Source: Azolla caroliniana (Eukaryota; Polypodiophyta). From it: a stretch of 64,000 bases of DNA. Below, piece after piece: positions 53,871 to 62,638 of this stretch. The notes beneath the pieces are model-generated. The model searched no databases, was not told the DNA's origin, and worked only from the letters and a program-made list of their open reading frames with translations. The first letter of the stretch is position 1, and every line of letters begins with the position of its first letter. Both the position numbers and the translations under genes were made by a program. The stretch is taken from contig JBHGNT010000002.1 of assembly GCA_043228905.1 (NCBI GenBank), positions 8,866,001 to 8,930,000 of the forward strand. The letters run 5' to 3'.

Positions 53871-56800
53871 ACACGAAGCAAACTCAATGAAGCAGAACAC
53901 CCCGAAATCGGACGAGGTGTGGTACGTCGACTCCGGCGCATCAAATCACATGACGAGCCATAAGGAGTGGTTCTCGTACCTAGAAAAACCGATGCAACTG
54001 GGAGTAGTTGCAACTGGAGACGACACTCCGCATCCGATCGCGAATGTTGGAGAAGTTCCCCTGAGCCATGTCGGGCAGAAAGGGAAACTCATGAACGTGC
54101 TACATGTTCCGACAATCACGAAGAACTTGGTGTCGGTCGGACAGATCGTCGACCAAGGGATGGAGGTCCGGTTTACACACCTTAGGTGCTTCATTGAGGA
54201 ACAAGGCCGTGTTATTGCACAAGGGCGCAGAGATGGGAGGATGTTCATCCTCGACTCTACTAACGGTGGCACCGCAATGTTCGCGAAGGGACAAAAAGTT
54301 GAGTCGAACATCGACTTATGGCACAAGCGGATAGGCCACGTCAACTACCAGCGGCTTCAAGACCTGCAATCAAAACAAGTGGTGTTCGGATTACCCAAAT
54401 TTAGTGGCCGCAAGGCAAAAATTTGTGAAGCTTGCCAGCTTGGGAAGCAACACCAACTTCCTTTCCCAAACGAGCGTAACCGGAGCCGGAACAAGCTCGA
54501 CTTGATACACTCCGATGTGTGGGGGTTGGCACAAAACGTTAGTCTTTCCTCTCCTTCATCGACGACTACATGCGACACACGTGGATCTACCTCATTGAGA
54601 GGAAGAGCGAAGTCTTCGAATGTTTCCGGGACCTCAAAGGGTTCGTAGAAACGGAAACAAGAAGAAAGATCAGGTGCCTACGGTCGGATGGCGGAAAAGA
54701 ATACTTTTCCGGTCAATTCAACGGTTATCTACAACAAATGGGAATTCGACGTGAATTCAGTTGTAGATACACTCTGGAGCAAAATGGCGTGGCCGAGAGG
54801 AAAAATCGGTCGGTTGTGGAAGCGGCACAGGCAATGCTGGAGGAGAAGAGCTTGCCCAAGTTCTACTGGGCCGAGGCGGTAAGGACCGTTGTATACATCT
54901 AGAATCGGATCAGAGAAAAAGTGTTGGAGCACGAGCTATATTTCGGAATGAAGCCGAACTTGTGACACTTACGAGTTTTCGGTAGCATTGCGTATGTGCA
55001 TGTGCCGAAGGACAAACGGAGGAAGCTGGACGCAAAGGCCGAGAAATGTATCTTGGTTGGCTACTCGGATGAGCAGAAGGGTTATAAGTGTTATAACCCA
55101 TGCACCAAACAAGCGCGCGTGAGCCACGACGTTGTGTTTGATGAGTCCGCGTCCTGGTACTTGCCTCCGACTCCGGACCTCGCCTCCAATCCGAGTTCTG
55201 ATGTTGAGGCCAATGAGGCCGAGATGTCTCCAGATGAGCCTGAAATTGGGACCCGCGAAGAGAGTCCGATTTCGTTTCGGTTAAGTGGACCGAATGGACG
55301 ACTGAGTCGGTTCGACCAGTCCGATGAAGAGCCGGCGAGTAGTGAAGACTCGGCCGTGCATTCCTTGCGCAGGAAGCCGAGGAGATGGCTTATGTGCAAA
55401 GAAAAAGGGAAGAAGAAGGTGTCGGATTATGGCACGGATAGGAACGAGTTGGATCGACGCGAGTCCGACTCCGAGGGAAGTGGTGACAGGTCTTCAAGAG
55501 CGAAGTCCGCGTCGGCTGAGAAGACCTCGACATTGGCTAATGACTGATTACGCCGATTTACCCGCTAGAAGGACCCAGTTGTGTGGTTCGGATACAATGA
55601 GTACATGGCGCATCATTATGCGTACATGACCCGTGTAGCGGAAGTGCGTGAGCCGGAGATCTACGCAGAAGCGGCTAAGGACGCGAATTGGCGCGCCGCG
55701 ATGGAGGAAGAGATGCACGCATTGGCGGAAAACAAGACCTGGGACCTGGTTGACGCACCGAAGGGTGTGAAGCCGATTGGTGTACAAGGTAAAGTCAAAC
55801 ACTGACGGCTCGGTCAACCGATACAAGGCCCGGTTAGTAGCGAAAGGCTACGCGCAAAAACACGGCATCGACTACGATGAGACGTTTGTGCCGGTCGTGA
55901 AGATAACGACTGTCCGTGTTTTGCTCGTGGTAGCTGCGGGAAAGGAGTGGCACTTACATCAGATGGATGTAAAGAATGCGTTCCTGCAAGGTGAGCTTGA
56001 GGAACAGGTGTACATGGTACAACCCCCCGGATTTCACTCCAAACGAACACCTCGGCGGTGTGCCGATTGAAGAAGTCCCTCTACAGACTAAAGCAAGCCC
56101 CGTGTGCCTGGAACGTGAAGGTCACGCAACAACTGCGTCGGATGGGTTTTGTGACGTCGAAATCGGACTCCTCACTGTTCATCCGGAAAGGTCGACTCAG
56201 GTCGGTTAGTATTTTACTATATGTTGATGACTTGGTCATCACCGACGCCGACCTAGGTGAAATCGACCGCGTGAAGCTCTAGCTTGCGGCATCATTCGAC
56301 ATGAAGGATCTGGGGGACCTTCATTACTTCCTCGGGATTGAAGTGATCCGCACCCCCGAAGGCATACTAATCAGGCAACGTCATTACGCGCTGAATATGC
56401 TCTTCAGATTCGGGATGGCAGACCGTAAGTCTGTCTCGACTCCTTTGGATAGAACCATCAAGCTTCGCCCCGAGTCCAGAAAGGTAGGTTCCGATAGATA
56501 GTCGGCAACCTTATCTACTTGACAATCACTTGATCCGATTTCAGTTATCCGGTCTGGGTGATCAGTCGGTTCATGGTGTGACCTACCGAGGAGCACCTTC
56601 AGTGTGCACAACGCGTACTGCGGTACGTAAGCGGCACTAAGGACCGGGGACTGCTATACCGGACCGGTACAACCTCGCAGTTGGTCGGCTACACCGATGC
56701 TGATTGGGCTGGCAACGCCACCGATCGCCGATCCACATCCGGATACGCGTTCTCTCTTGGGAGTGTCGCGATCGCGTGGACAGTTGCACTGTCGAGCACT

Positions 56801-56960
56801 GAAGCTGAGTACCGAGGAGCGGCTATCGCGACATGCAAAGCCATATGGTTGAAGCGGCTACTTACGGACCTGCAAGAGGAGGTGTCCGATCCGACGACGA
56901 TCTACTGCGAGAACCTTAGCAACATCCAGCTCGCGAAGAACCCCATTTTGCACGCACGGA
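53871..56960 (+). pseudogene. copia-2 pol: protease, integrase, RT, partial RNase H
   Basis: The protease active site is intact (VDSGASNHMTSH, 53929). Integrase has HKRIGHVN (54322) and CEACQLGKQH (54429); a loss of about 20 bases near 54550 removes part of the catalytic core and shifts frame. It then continues with RHTWIYLIERKSEVF, LRSDGGKEYFSG and EQNGVAERKN (54776). An acidic hinge lies at 55160-55540. RT runs from ENKTWDLVDAPKG (55730) through [26 protein letters not shown] (about 55940) to YVDDLVITD (56221). RNase H has DADWAGNATDRRSTSGYAFSLGS (56697) and ALSSTEAEYRGAA, and is cut at KNPILHAR by gypsy-2. Several stops and shifts make it inactive. Confidence 0.92.
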
Positions 56961-57251
56961 TGTCAGGAATAGTACTAAAGCAGAGATGGAATTCGTACTA
57001 AGAAGAGCAGTACTATTAGTACTAAGAGGACGGGACTGCGTAAGATTCCTGAGAGAGGAAGTGAGAAGAGGAGAGAGAGAGAGAGAGAGAGATAGCGAGG
57101 ATGAGAGAGAGAGAAAGATGATGACAACAACTAATATATTATGTGAAAAGATAAGTACAAAGCGGCTGAGAGGCTTAAGACTGGTGTTGAACCGATTTGG
57201 TTCAACATAATGCCTAGTGCCTTCTTTTATAGTGTTGTCAGGAGTAATCCT

Positions 57252-57269
57252 GAAACTTCTAGAATGTTC
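57252..57269 (-). promoter_or_regulatory. Four-unit heat-shock element in gypsy-2 LTR
   Basis: The plus strand reads GAAACTTCTAGAATGTTC, four perfect alternating GAA/TTC units. It lies 21 bases upstream of the TATA box in element orientation, as in gypsy-1. Confidence 0.7.
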
Positions 57270-57343
57270 CAGAGAAATCTGGAATATACATTACTTTCTT
57301 ATAATAAAACATAAATGAAAATAATATCCTATGAATTACAATA

Positions 57344-57407
57344 GATGGTGTGATGGTTAAGAGCTCGACCCATATACCATAAGGTCATGGGTTTGAGTCT
57401 TGCCATC
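57344..57407 (+). other. tRNA-like sequence at gypsy-2 LTR start
   Basis: 64 bases, antisense to the element. Ends GATGGTG and TGCCATC can form a 7-bp acceptor-like stem (two wobble pairs). GACC/GGTC can close an anticodon-like arm. B-box-like GGTTTGAGTCT is at 57390-57400. The T stem is weak, so it is not a functional tRNA gene. Confidence 0.5.
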
Positions 57408-57415
57408 TCATGACA

Positions 57416-57432
57416 CTATCTCCCCCTTAAAG
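57416..57432 (-). other. Polypurine tract of gypsy-2
   Basis: CTTTAAGGGGGAGATAG on the minus strand, directly before the 3' LTR. Confidence 0.8.
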
Positions 57433-58046
57433 ACGACGAGTGGAACGAGTCGACGTTGATTGCGGACCGGGTTTGTCCGGATACTTTCGGTGGAAATCAG
57501 CAAGAGATCCTGAGCATTGGCAACATGCTCGACATGTTCCCAAGTGCGTTCACTCGGACTATAACAAACCCAATCGACCAAATAATAAAGTTTGTTGCGA
57601 ATAAGTTTGGAATCGAGGATGGCAGCAACTTCATACTCCGGGCCGACATCCAACTCCAGTGGGGGCGGCGGTGGTGTAACATGATCGGGAATGGTGTTTG
57701 CTTTATGAGGTTTAAGAAGAGAACAATGGAAAACCGGATGTATCTGAAGCTGCGGAGGGAGATCAAGGCGGAATGTGACATCATTAACTTTACCAGTAAT
57801 AAGGAAAGGACCGAGTCGTCGATAATCCAACTTGTCGCACGGTCGAGTAGTCTTGATGTGACGATGTAAGAGCCATACTCGATCTCTGATGGCAAAAGAG
57901 GAGGGAAGCCGATGACGATCCGCGTATGTCTTCTTTGTCTGTTGAGCATGACGAAGATGAGTCGAGAGATCTGTCTGGATCTTGCGTAGTCTCTCCAAAT
58001 GATCCTCGGCACGAGGATTGGTAGGTAGCTCCGGGGTGTCGATCAC
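57433..58046 (-). pseudogene. gypsy-2 integrase C-terminus and chromodomain
   Basis: Open frame from 58046 downward: HAQQTKKTYADRHRLPSSFAIRDRVWLLHRH, then VTFRLDLPPQLQIHPVFHCSLLKPHK, then the chromodomain YEVAAILDSKLIRNKLYYLVDWVCYSPSERTWEHVEHV (about 57640-57530). The aromatic cage positions are kept, but the glycine of the WxGY motif is cysteine. The frame runs on to the LTR edge without an obvious break. This is the best chromodomain in the window. Confidence 0.9.
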
Positions 58047-58049
58047 CGA

Positions 58050-59000
58050 CTAGCGAGGATGAGAACCGGTATAAGCGTAGAATGGGGAGACTCGAGTCGA
58101 GGAGTGAACAATGTTATTATACGCAAACTCCGCAAAGTGGAGAATCTCGGCCCAATCGTCTTGTTGATAACTCAGGAAACACCGGAGATATTGCTCCAGC
58201 GTTTGGTTTGTTCATTCTGCCTGCCCATCGGTCTGAGGATGGTAGCCGGAGGAGAGGTTGCAAGAGACCTTGAGCATCTTGAAGAGATGCTGCCAAAATT
58301 TGGAGACAAATTGCGGTCCTCGGTCACTGATGATACTGTCTGGGAGGCCATGATGCCGAAATGCCTCACGCATGACTAGGGCGGCGGTTTCCTCGCTAGT
58401 GATGGCCTTTATACACGGAACAAAAACTGGCATCTTCGTATATCGATCGACGACGGTTAAGATAGCATTGAACCCCTGCGAGACCGGCAGATCTGTGATA
58501 AAATCAAGACAAATAGATTGCCACGGCTTACTTGGAATCGGTAAGGGTTCCAACAAGCCATATGGATGGTGTCGTGGCATCTTTGCTCGGCAGCAAGCAT
58601 CACAGGTCCGAACGTAGTCGTCGACAAAACGATGCATGTGGGGCCACCAAAAAGATTGCTGCACTAGCTCCAACATCTTAGTACTACCGAAATGTCCCGC
58701 CGTATGGGTGTCGTGACAATGCTGGACGATTTGAAGGTGACAGGAGCAATCGGGGACATATACGCGCTTTTTAAAGAATAACAAACCATCATGATATTCG
58801 AATTGTCGGTAGTCAATACCTGGTTGTTGAGACTGAGAACAGGATGCCCGAGAAGTATCAATGTGCGCCAAGATGTTTTGAGCAAAACTATCCATCTTCA
58901 AGTTTGCACGTATGTCATCGGTAATCCGTGAATCCATCGGGGTGTGAAAAATCTGCGTTGTGTGAAAAATCCGCATCGTGTGCAATTGTGTTGGTCCCAA
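58050..59000 (-). pseudogene. gypsy-2 integrase
   Basis: A 262-residue open frame (59000-58212) holds the zinc site (HDTHTAGHFG, CDACC), the first catalytic aspartate (CLDFITDLP), the second (SDRGPQFVS), and reaches DGQAE. There a frameshift near 58212 separates it from RTNQ. The stretch between 58212 and 58050 continues in another frame with similarity to gypsy-1 2615-2800. Confidence 0.9.
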
Positions 59001-59009
59001 GATTACTTG

Positions 59010-60178
59010 CTTTTGATTATCAAATGTTGGATCACCAGGACGAGGTGCAAGATATGAACGCCGTGATAGTGCATCTGCTTTTCCTTGCTGCTTCCCTGGT
59101 CGATATGTGATTTTGAAGTCGAAACGCGTGAGGAATTGCGCCCACCGAGCTTGCCGTCGATTTAGTACGCGAGCATTCTGGAAATAAGCAAGATTTTTAT
59201 GATCACTAAAGACAACGACCTGATGTGGAGAGCCCTCTAAGAAATGCCGCTATTGCACAAATGAATCCACGATGGCTAATAACTCCTTGTCATGTATTTC
59301 GTAGTTGATTTCCGCAACATCGAATTTGCGCGAATGGAAAGCCACCGGATGCAACTCTTCTTTATCTCCTTGTTGAGAAAGGATGCTACCAAGGGCGAAA
59401 TCTGAAGCATCGGCCTCCATGATTAATGGTTTGCTAGTATCCACATGAGCTAGAATCGGTGCTGATGTAAAGGCTTTCTTAAGATGCCGAAAAGCCATAT
59501 CTGCTTCAATGGACCAAATAAATGCTTGGCCCTTCTTCGTAAGTTGTGTGAGGGGTAAGATAATCTTCGAGTAATCATGTATAAACTTACGGTAGAAGTT
59601 AGCAAAACCTAGAAAACATTGTACATCTCGTACTGACCGTGGAATTTGCTACTCTAGTACAGTTTGGACTTTTGCTGGATCCATGGCGATGCCCTTTGAG
59701 GAGATGACGTAGCCTAGAAATTCCACTTGCTTGCAGTCAAAGCTACATTTTTCTAGCTTGGCATAAAGACCATTCTCGCGGAGTCGCTTTAGTACTAATA
59801 GTACATGAGAATCGTGCTCTTGCTGGGTCTTCGAATAAATCAATAGATCATCAAGATAGATGATCAAACAGATATCCAAGAGGTCTCTGAATATATCATT
59901 TGCCATGTGTTGGAAGACTGCGGGTGCATTGGTTAGGCCGAACGACATAACAATATACTCGAAATGCCCATACCGCGTGCGAAAGGCGGTCTTCCATTCA
60001 TCTCCCAGTCGGATCCGCACGAGGTTATACGCTCCTCGTAGATCGATTTTGGTAAAAAACTTGGCACCATTAACTCGCTCCAAAAGACTTGATATAAGAG
60101 GAAGTGCATACCTATTCCGGATGGTGACCTTATTCAATCCGCGGTAATCAACGACCAGACGAAGTGATCCATCTTTCT
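59010..60178 (-). pseudogene. gypsy-2 reverse transcriptase and RNase H, truncated
   Basis: From high to low: [26 protein letters not shown] (about 60168), [47 protein letters not shown], the palm box YLDDLLIYS (about 59850) and [15 protein letters not shown]. The frame is open to about 59649. RNase H follows (MEADASDFALGSILSQQG, KELLAIVDSF, about 59420-59260). The first third of RT and everything upstream were displaced by copia-3. Confidence 0.92.
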
Positions 60179-60444
60179 GTTGGGAGACAGGTCCCTCCGG
60201 ATGGTGCAGACCCGGTGAGAACTGGATGAGGAGTACCCGACTACGGAGAGCCGGATGGTGCAGACCCGGTGAGGAATGCTCACCGGATGAAGAGACATAT
60301 TTGTAAATATGTTTCTGAGAGTCCATCGTGGCTACATTTGTAAATAGCCGAAAAGTCATATTAGTATAAATATGACTTAGGCAAACTTTTAGTTGTTATT
60401 GTTATTCTTGTTGGTGCAAGAAGAAGATAGAGCGCGTAACAGTG

Positions 60445-60525
<81 letters not shown>

Positions 60526-60791
60526 CGTTGCCTCTGTTGTAACCGCCGCCTGTGGCGAAGATCGTGAGCACGAGGTCGTTGCCTCCGTGAACTCACTGTT
60601 GTACATTCTAACATAGTGATAGTTTACAGTTTGTGGGCTGCCGTGGTTTTTCCCTTAGTTTGGGTTTTCCACGTAAACATCCTACGTACTCGTCTCCTCT
60701 TCGTATCGTTCATTATTTCCCGTTTTCTGTGTATGATTCTAAGCTCAGTTGTGGCCGAGCGTTGTGCATAAGGAGCGTTGAGCTCCCGTCA
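60179..60791 (+). repeat. 5' LTR of copia-3 (about 613 bp)
   Basis: It starts TGTTGGGAGACAGGTCCCTCC and ends CTCCCGTCA two bases before the primer-binding site. U3 has a 23-bp word starting CCGGATGGTGCAGACC twice (60197-60219 and 60251-60273). A TATA box (TATAAATA) is at 60365-60372, followed by a long (GA)n tract (60449-60523). The right border was chosen from the PBS distance and a CA end. Confidence 0.85.
60449..60523. repeat. (GA)n microsatellite in copia-3 LTR
   Basis: About 37 uninterrupted GA units in the transcribed leader, about 85 bases after the TATA box. Three Ser/Leu open frames on the minus strand are artefacts of it. Confidence 0.97.
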
Positions 60792-60793
60792 AG

Positions 60794-60805
60794 TGGTATC
60801 AGAGC
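60794..60805 (+). other. Primer-binding site of copia-3
   Basis: TGGTATCAGAGC, complementary to initiator-Met tRNA, two bases after the LTR end. Confidence 0.95.
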
Positions 60806-60820
60806 GAAACGACACAGAAA

Positions 60821-62638
60821 ATGGACGAATCGTTAGGAGGCATGTTCAAGCTCACCGGCTCCAACTATTCGGTGTGGAAGTCGAAGATGAGGGACATGCT
60901 CGTGGTTAAAGACCTCTGGCTGCCGGTTCAGTTCGGGGACAAGAGACCGGACAAAATCAACGCCACGATATGGGAGGTGATGCACATGAAGACAACGGCG
61001 TACATACGGTGCTTCATCGACATGAGCCTGTACAACAACTTCAATGAGGAGAGCAAGGCTCATGAGCTCTGGGAGAAGATCAACATAATGTTTCGAAACG
61101 AAAATGCTGTTAATCAGGTTTCCGTATTCCGGAAGCTAGTAAGACTCCGGTACCAAGATGGCTCCAGCATGGCGGAGCACATGAATGCCTTCCAGGGGCT
61201 GATCCACCAGGCAACATCATTGGAAGTACCTCTCGCCGACGAGGTACTAGCGCTACTCCTGCTCGGTTCCCTCCCGGATAGCTGGGAGACGTTGGTTGTC
61301 ACTTTGGGCAACGCCGGGCCGGAAGGAAAGCGGTTATCCCTAGCAAGAGTAAAGTCGAGCTTGCTAGATGAGGAGGTGCGTCGGAAAGATAAAGATACGA
61401 GCTCCGACTCCAAAGCGCTCCTTACTGAATCGGAACGCGGAAGACAGAGAAATTGTAGTCCCCAGAACCGGGAGAAGTCGGGGACACGGTCAAAGTCAAG
61501 GGGGAGGCCTACTTGCTTCTATTGCGGCAAGCCAGGACACTTCCAAAAGAACTGTCGGCATTTCTGTAAAGACAAGGAAATCGACGGTACCGATTCGAAG
61601 CGGACCCCGGACCAGAACGGTAAAGACCGGAGGGGAACGGACCGGAAGGGAACGATGGCAATCGCGGCAAGTGAAGAAGAGTTGATGCTCATCACCGAGG
61701 AGAGTGAGATAAACCTTGCCGGCGACGAGATGACCTGGGTGGTAGACTCTGGAGCATCGTTCCACCTTACCCCGGACCGGAAATGCTTCTCATCCTACTC
61801 AGCCGGTGATCACGGCTGTGTCCGGATGGGGAATGAACGTACATGCCGAATTGTCGGCATAGGAGACGTGTGGCTGTCAACACCAACCGGATGCAAGTTG
61901 CTGCTGAAGGATGTCCGACACGTTCCGGAGGTTCATCTGAACCTGATATCAGCCGGTCGGCTAGATGATGAAGGCTACACGGGTAGCATTCGGAACGGTG
62001 TCATGAAGTTCAGCAAAGGGAGCCTGATTGTGGCTCGGGCCCGGAAGGTCAACACACTGTACCTGATGAATGCCCGGTTATGTCCGGAAGAAGTGAACGT
62101 GGCATCCGACACTGCCGGTGAGCTGTGGCACAAGAGGCTATGTCATATGAGCGAGAAGGGGATGAAGAGGCTTGCAGACGACAACCTCATTCCAGTGAAG
62201 AACGTGCACTTGGAGAAGTGCAATGATTGCCTGGCCGGTAAGCAAAACCGGACCTCCTTCCGACCAAGGACACCGATGAGACGTAATGCACCACTGGAGT
62301 TGGTGCATACAGATGTGTGTCAATTAGACACGAAGTCACATGCCGGAGCACAGTATTTCGTGACGTTCATAGATGAGCACAGCCGGAAGCTGTGGGCCAC
62401 ACCGTTGAAGACGAAGGATCAGGTGCTATCCGTCTTCAAAGAGCTCCACGTGAGAGTGGAAAGAGAAACCGGCCGGAAGCTAAAGGCGGATCGAGCAGAT
62501 AACGGAGGAGAATACCGGGGGCAGTTCGAGGAGTACTGCCGCTCGAAGGGAATCCGGCTCGAATTTACCGTGCCGAAGATGCCGGAACTAAACGGACTGG
62601 CCGAGAGGATGAACCGGACCATAATGGAGAGGGTCTAG
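60821..62638 (+). CDS. copia-3 gag-protease-integrase open frame (605 aa, ends at premature TAG)
   Basis: It starts MDESLGGMFKLTGSNYSVWKSKM. Capsid-like domain at residues 10-200 (LWLPVQFGD, SKAHELWEKINIMF, MAEHMNAFQGLIHQ), zinc knuckle CFYCGKPGHFQKNC at 231-244, and protease active site VVDSGASFHLTPD at 307-319. The gag-pre-integrase zinc site is ELWHKRLCHM...KCNDCLAGKQ (about 429-471). The integrase core has HTDVCQLD, DEHSRKLWAT, ADNGGEYRG and ELNGLAERMNRT up to 605. All catalytic residues seen are present. The TAG at 62636-62638 replaces the tryptophan codon seen in copia-A' (ERVWSML), a single G-to-A change. The frame continues at 62642. The element could still make particle proteins if transcribed. 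Confidence 0.92.
   Translation: MDESLGGMFKLTGSNYSVWKSKMRDMLVVKDLWLPVQFGDKRPDKINATIWEVMHMKTTAYIRCFIDMSLYNNFNEESKAHELWEKINIMFRNENAVNQVSVFRKLVRLRYQDGSSMAEHMNAFQGLIHQATSLEVPLADEVLALLLLGSLPDSWETLVVTLGNAGPEGKRLSLARVKSSLLDEEVRRKDKDTSSDSKALLTESERGRQRNCSPQNREKSGTRSKSRGRPTCFYCGKPGHFQKNCRHFCKDKEIDGTDSKRTPDQNGKDRRGTDRKGTMAIAASEEELMLITEESEINLAGDEMTWVVDSGASFHLTPDRKCFSSYSAGDHGCVRMGNERTCRIVGIGDVWLSTPTGCKLLLKDVRHVPEVHLNLISAGRLDDEGYTGSIRNGVMKFSKGSLIVARARKVNTLYLMNARLCPEEVNVASDTAGELWHKRLCHMSEKGMKRLADDNLIPVKNVHLEKCNDCLAGKQNRTSFRPRTPMRRNAPLELVHTDVCQLDTKSHAGAQYFVTFIDEHSRKLWATPLKTKDQVLSVFKELHVRVERETGRKLKADRADNGGEYRGQFEEYCRSKGIRLEFTVPKMPELNGLAERMNRTIMERV

Larger units (their letters stand above)
52410..56960 (+). mobile_element. 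copia-2: Ty1/copia family B, right end displaced
   Basis: 5' LTR, primer-binding site, gag, protease, integrase, RT and most of RNase H are present. The frame breaks off after KNPILHAR at 56960, where the gypsy-2 LTR begins. The remaining codons and the 3' LTR must lie to the right, beyond gypsy-2 and copia-3, outside the window. The expected target duplication of the gypsy-2 insertion is ACGGA (56956-56960). The 5 bases left of copia-2 (ATAAG, 52405-52409) should flank its 3' LTR. Confidence 0.94.
56961..57415 (-). repeat. 3' LTR of gypsy-2 (455 bp)
   Basis: On the plus strand it runs from TGTCAGGAATAG to CATCTCATGACA; on its own strand it starts TGTCATGAG and ends CTATTCCTGACA. It contains the heat-shock element (57252-57269), TATA box (57223-57230), palindrome (57186-57206), GA tract (57070-57092) and antisense tRNA-like sequence (57344-57407), in the same order as gypsy-1. 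Confidence 0.93.
56961..60178 (-). mobile_element. gypsy-2: chromovirus inserted in copia-2, itself split by copia-3
   Basis: Minus-strand copy of the gypsy-1 family: 3' LTR (56961-57415), polypurine tract, chromodomain, integrase, RNase H and RT. It breaks off inside the RT word [10 protein letters not shown] at 60178, where the copia-3 LTR starts. The rest lies beyond copia-3 outside the window. The left border abuts the copia-2 RNase H. Confidence 0.94.

Noticed and set aside
60361-60614. Three overlapping minus-strand open frames rich in Ser-Leu
   Set aside because: They are translations of the (GA)n microsatellite in the copia-3 LTR.
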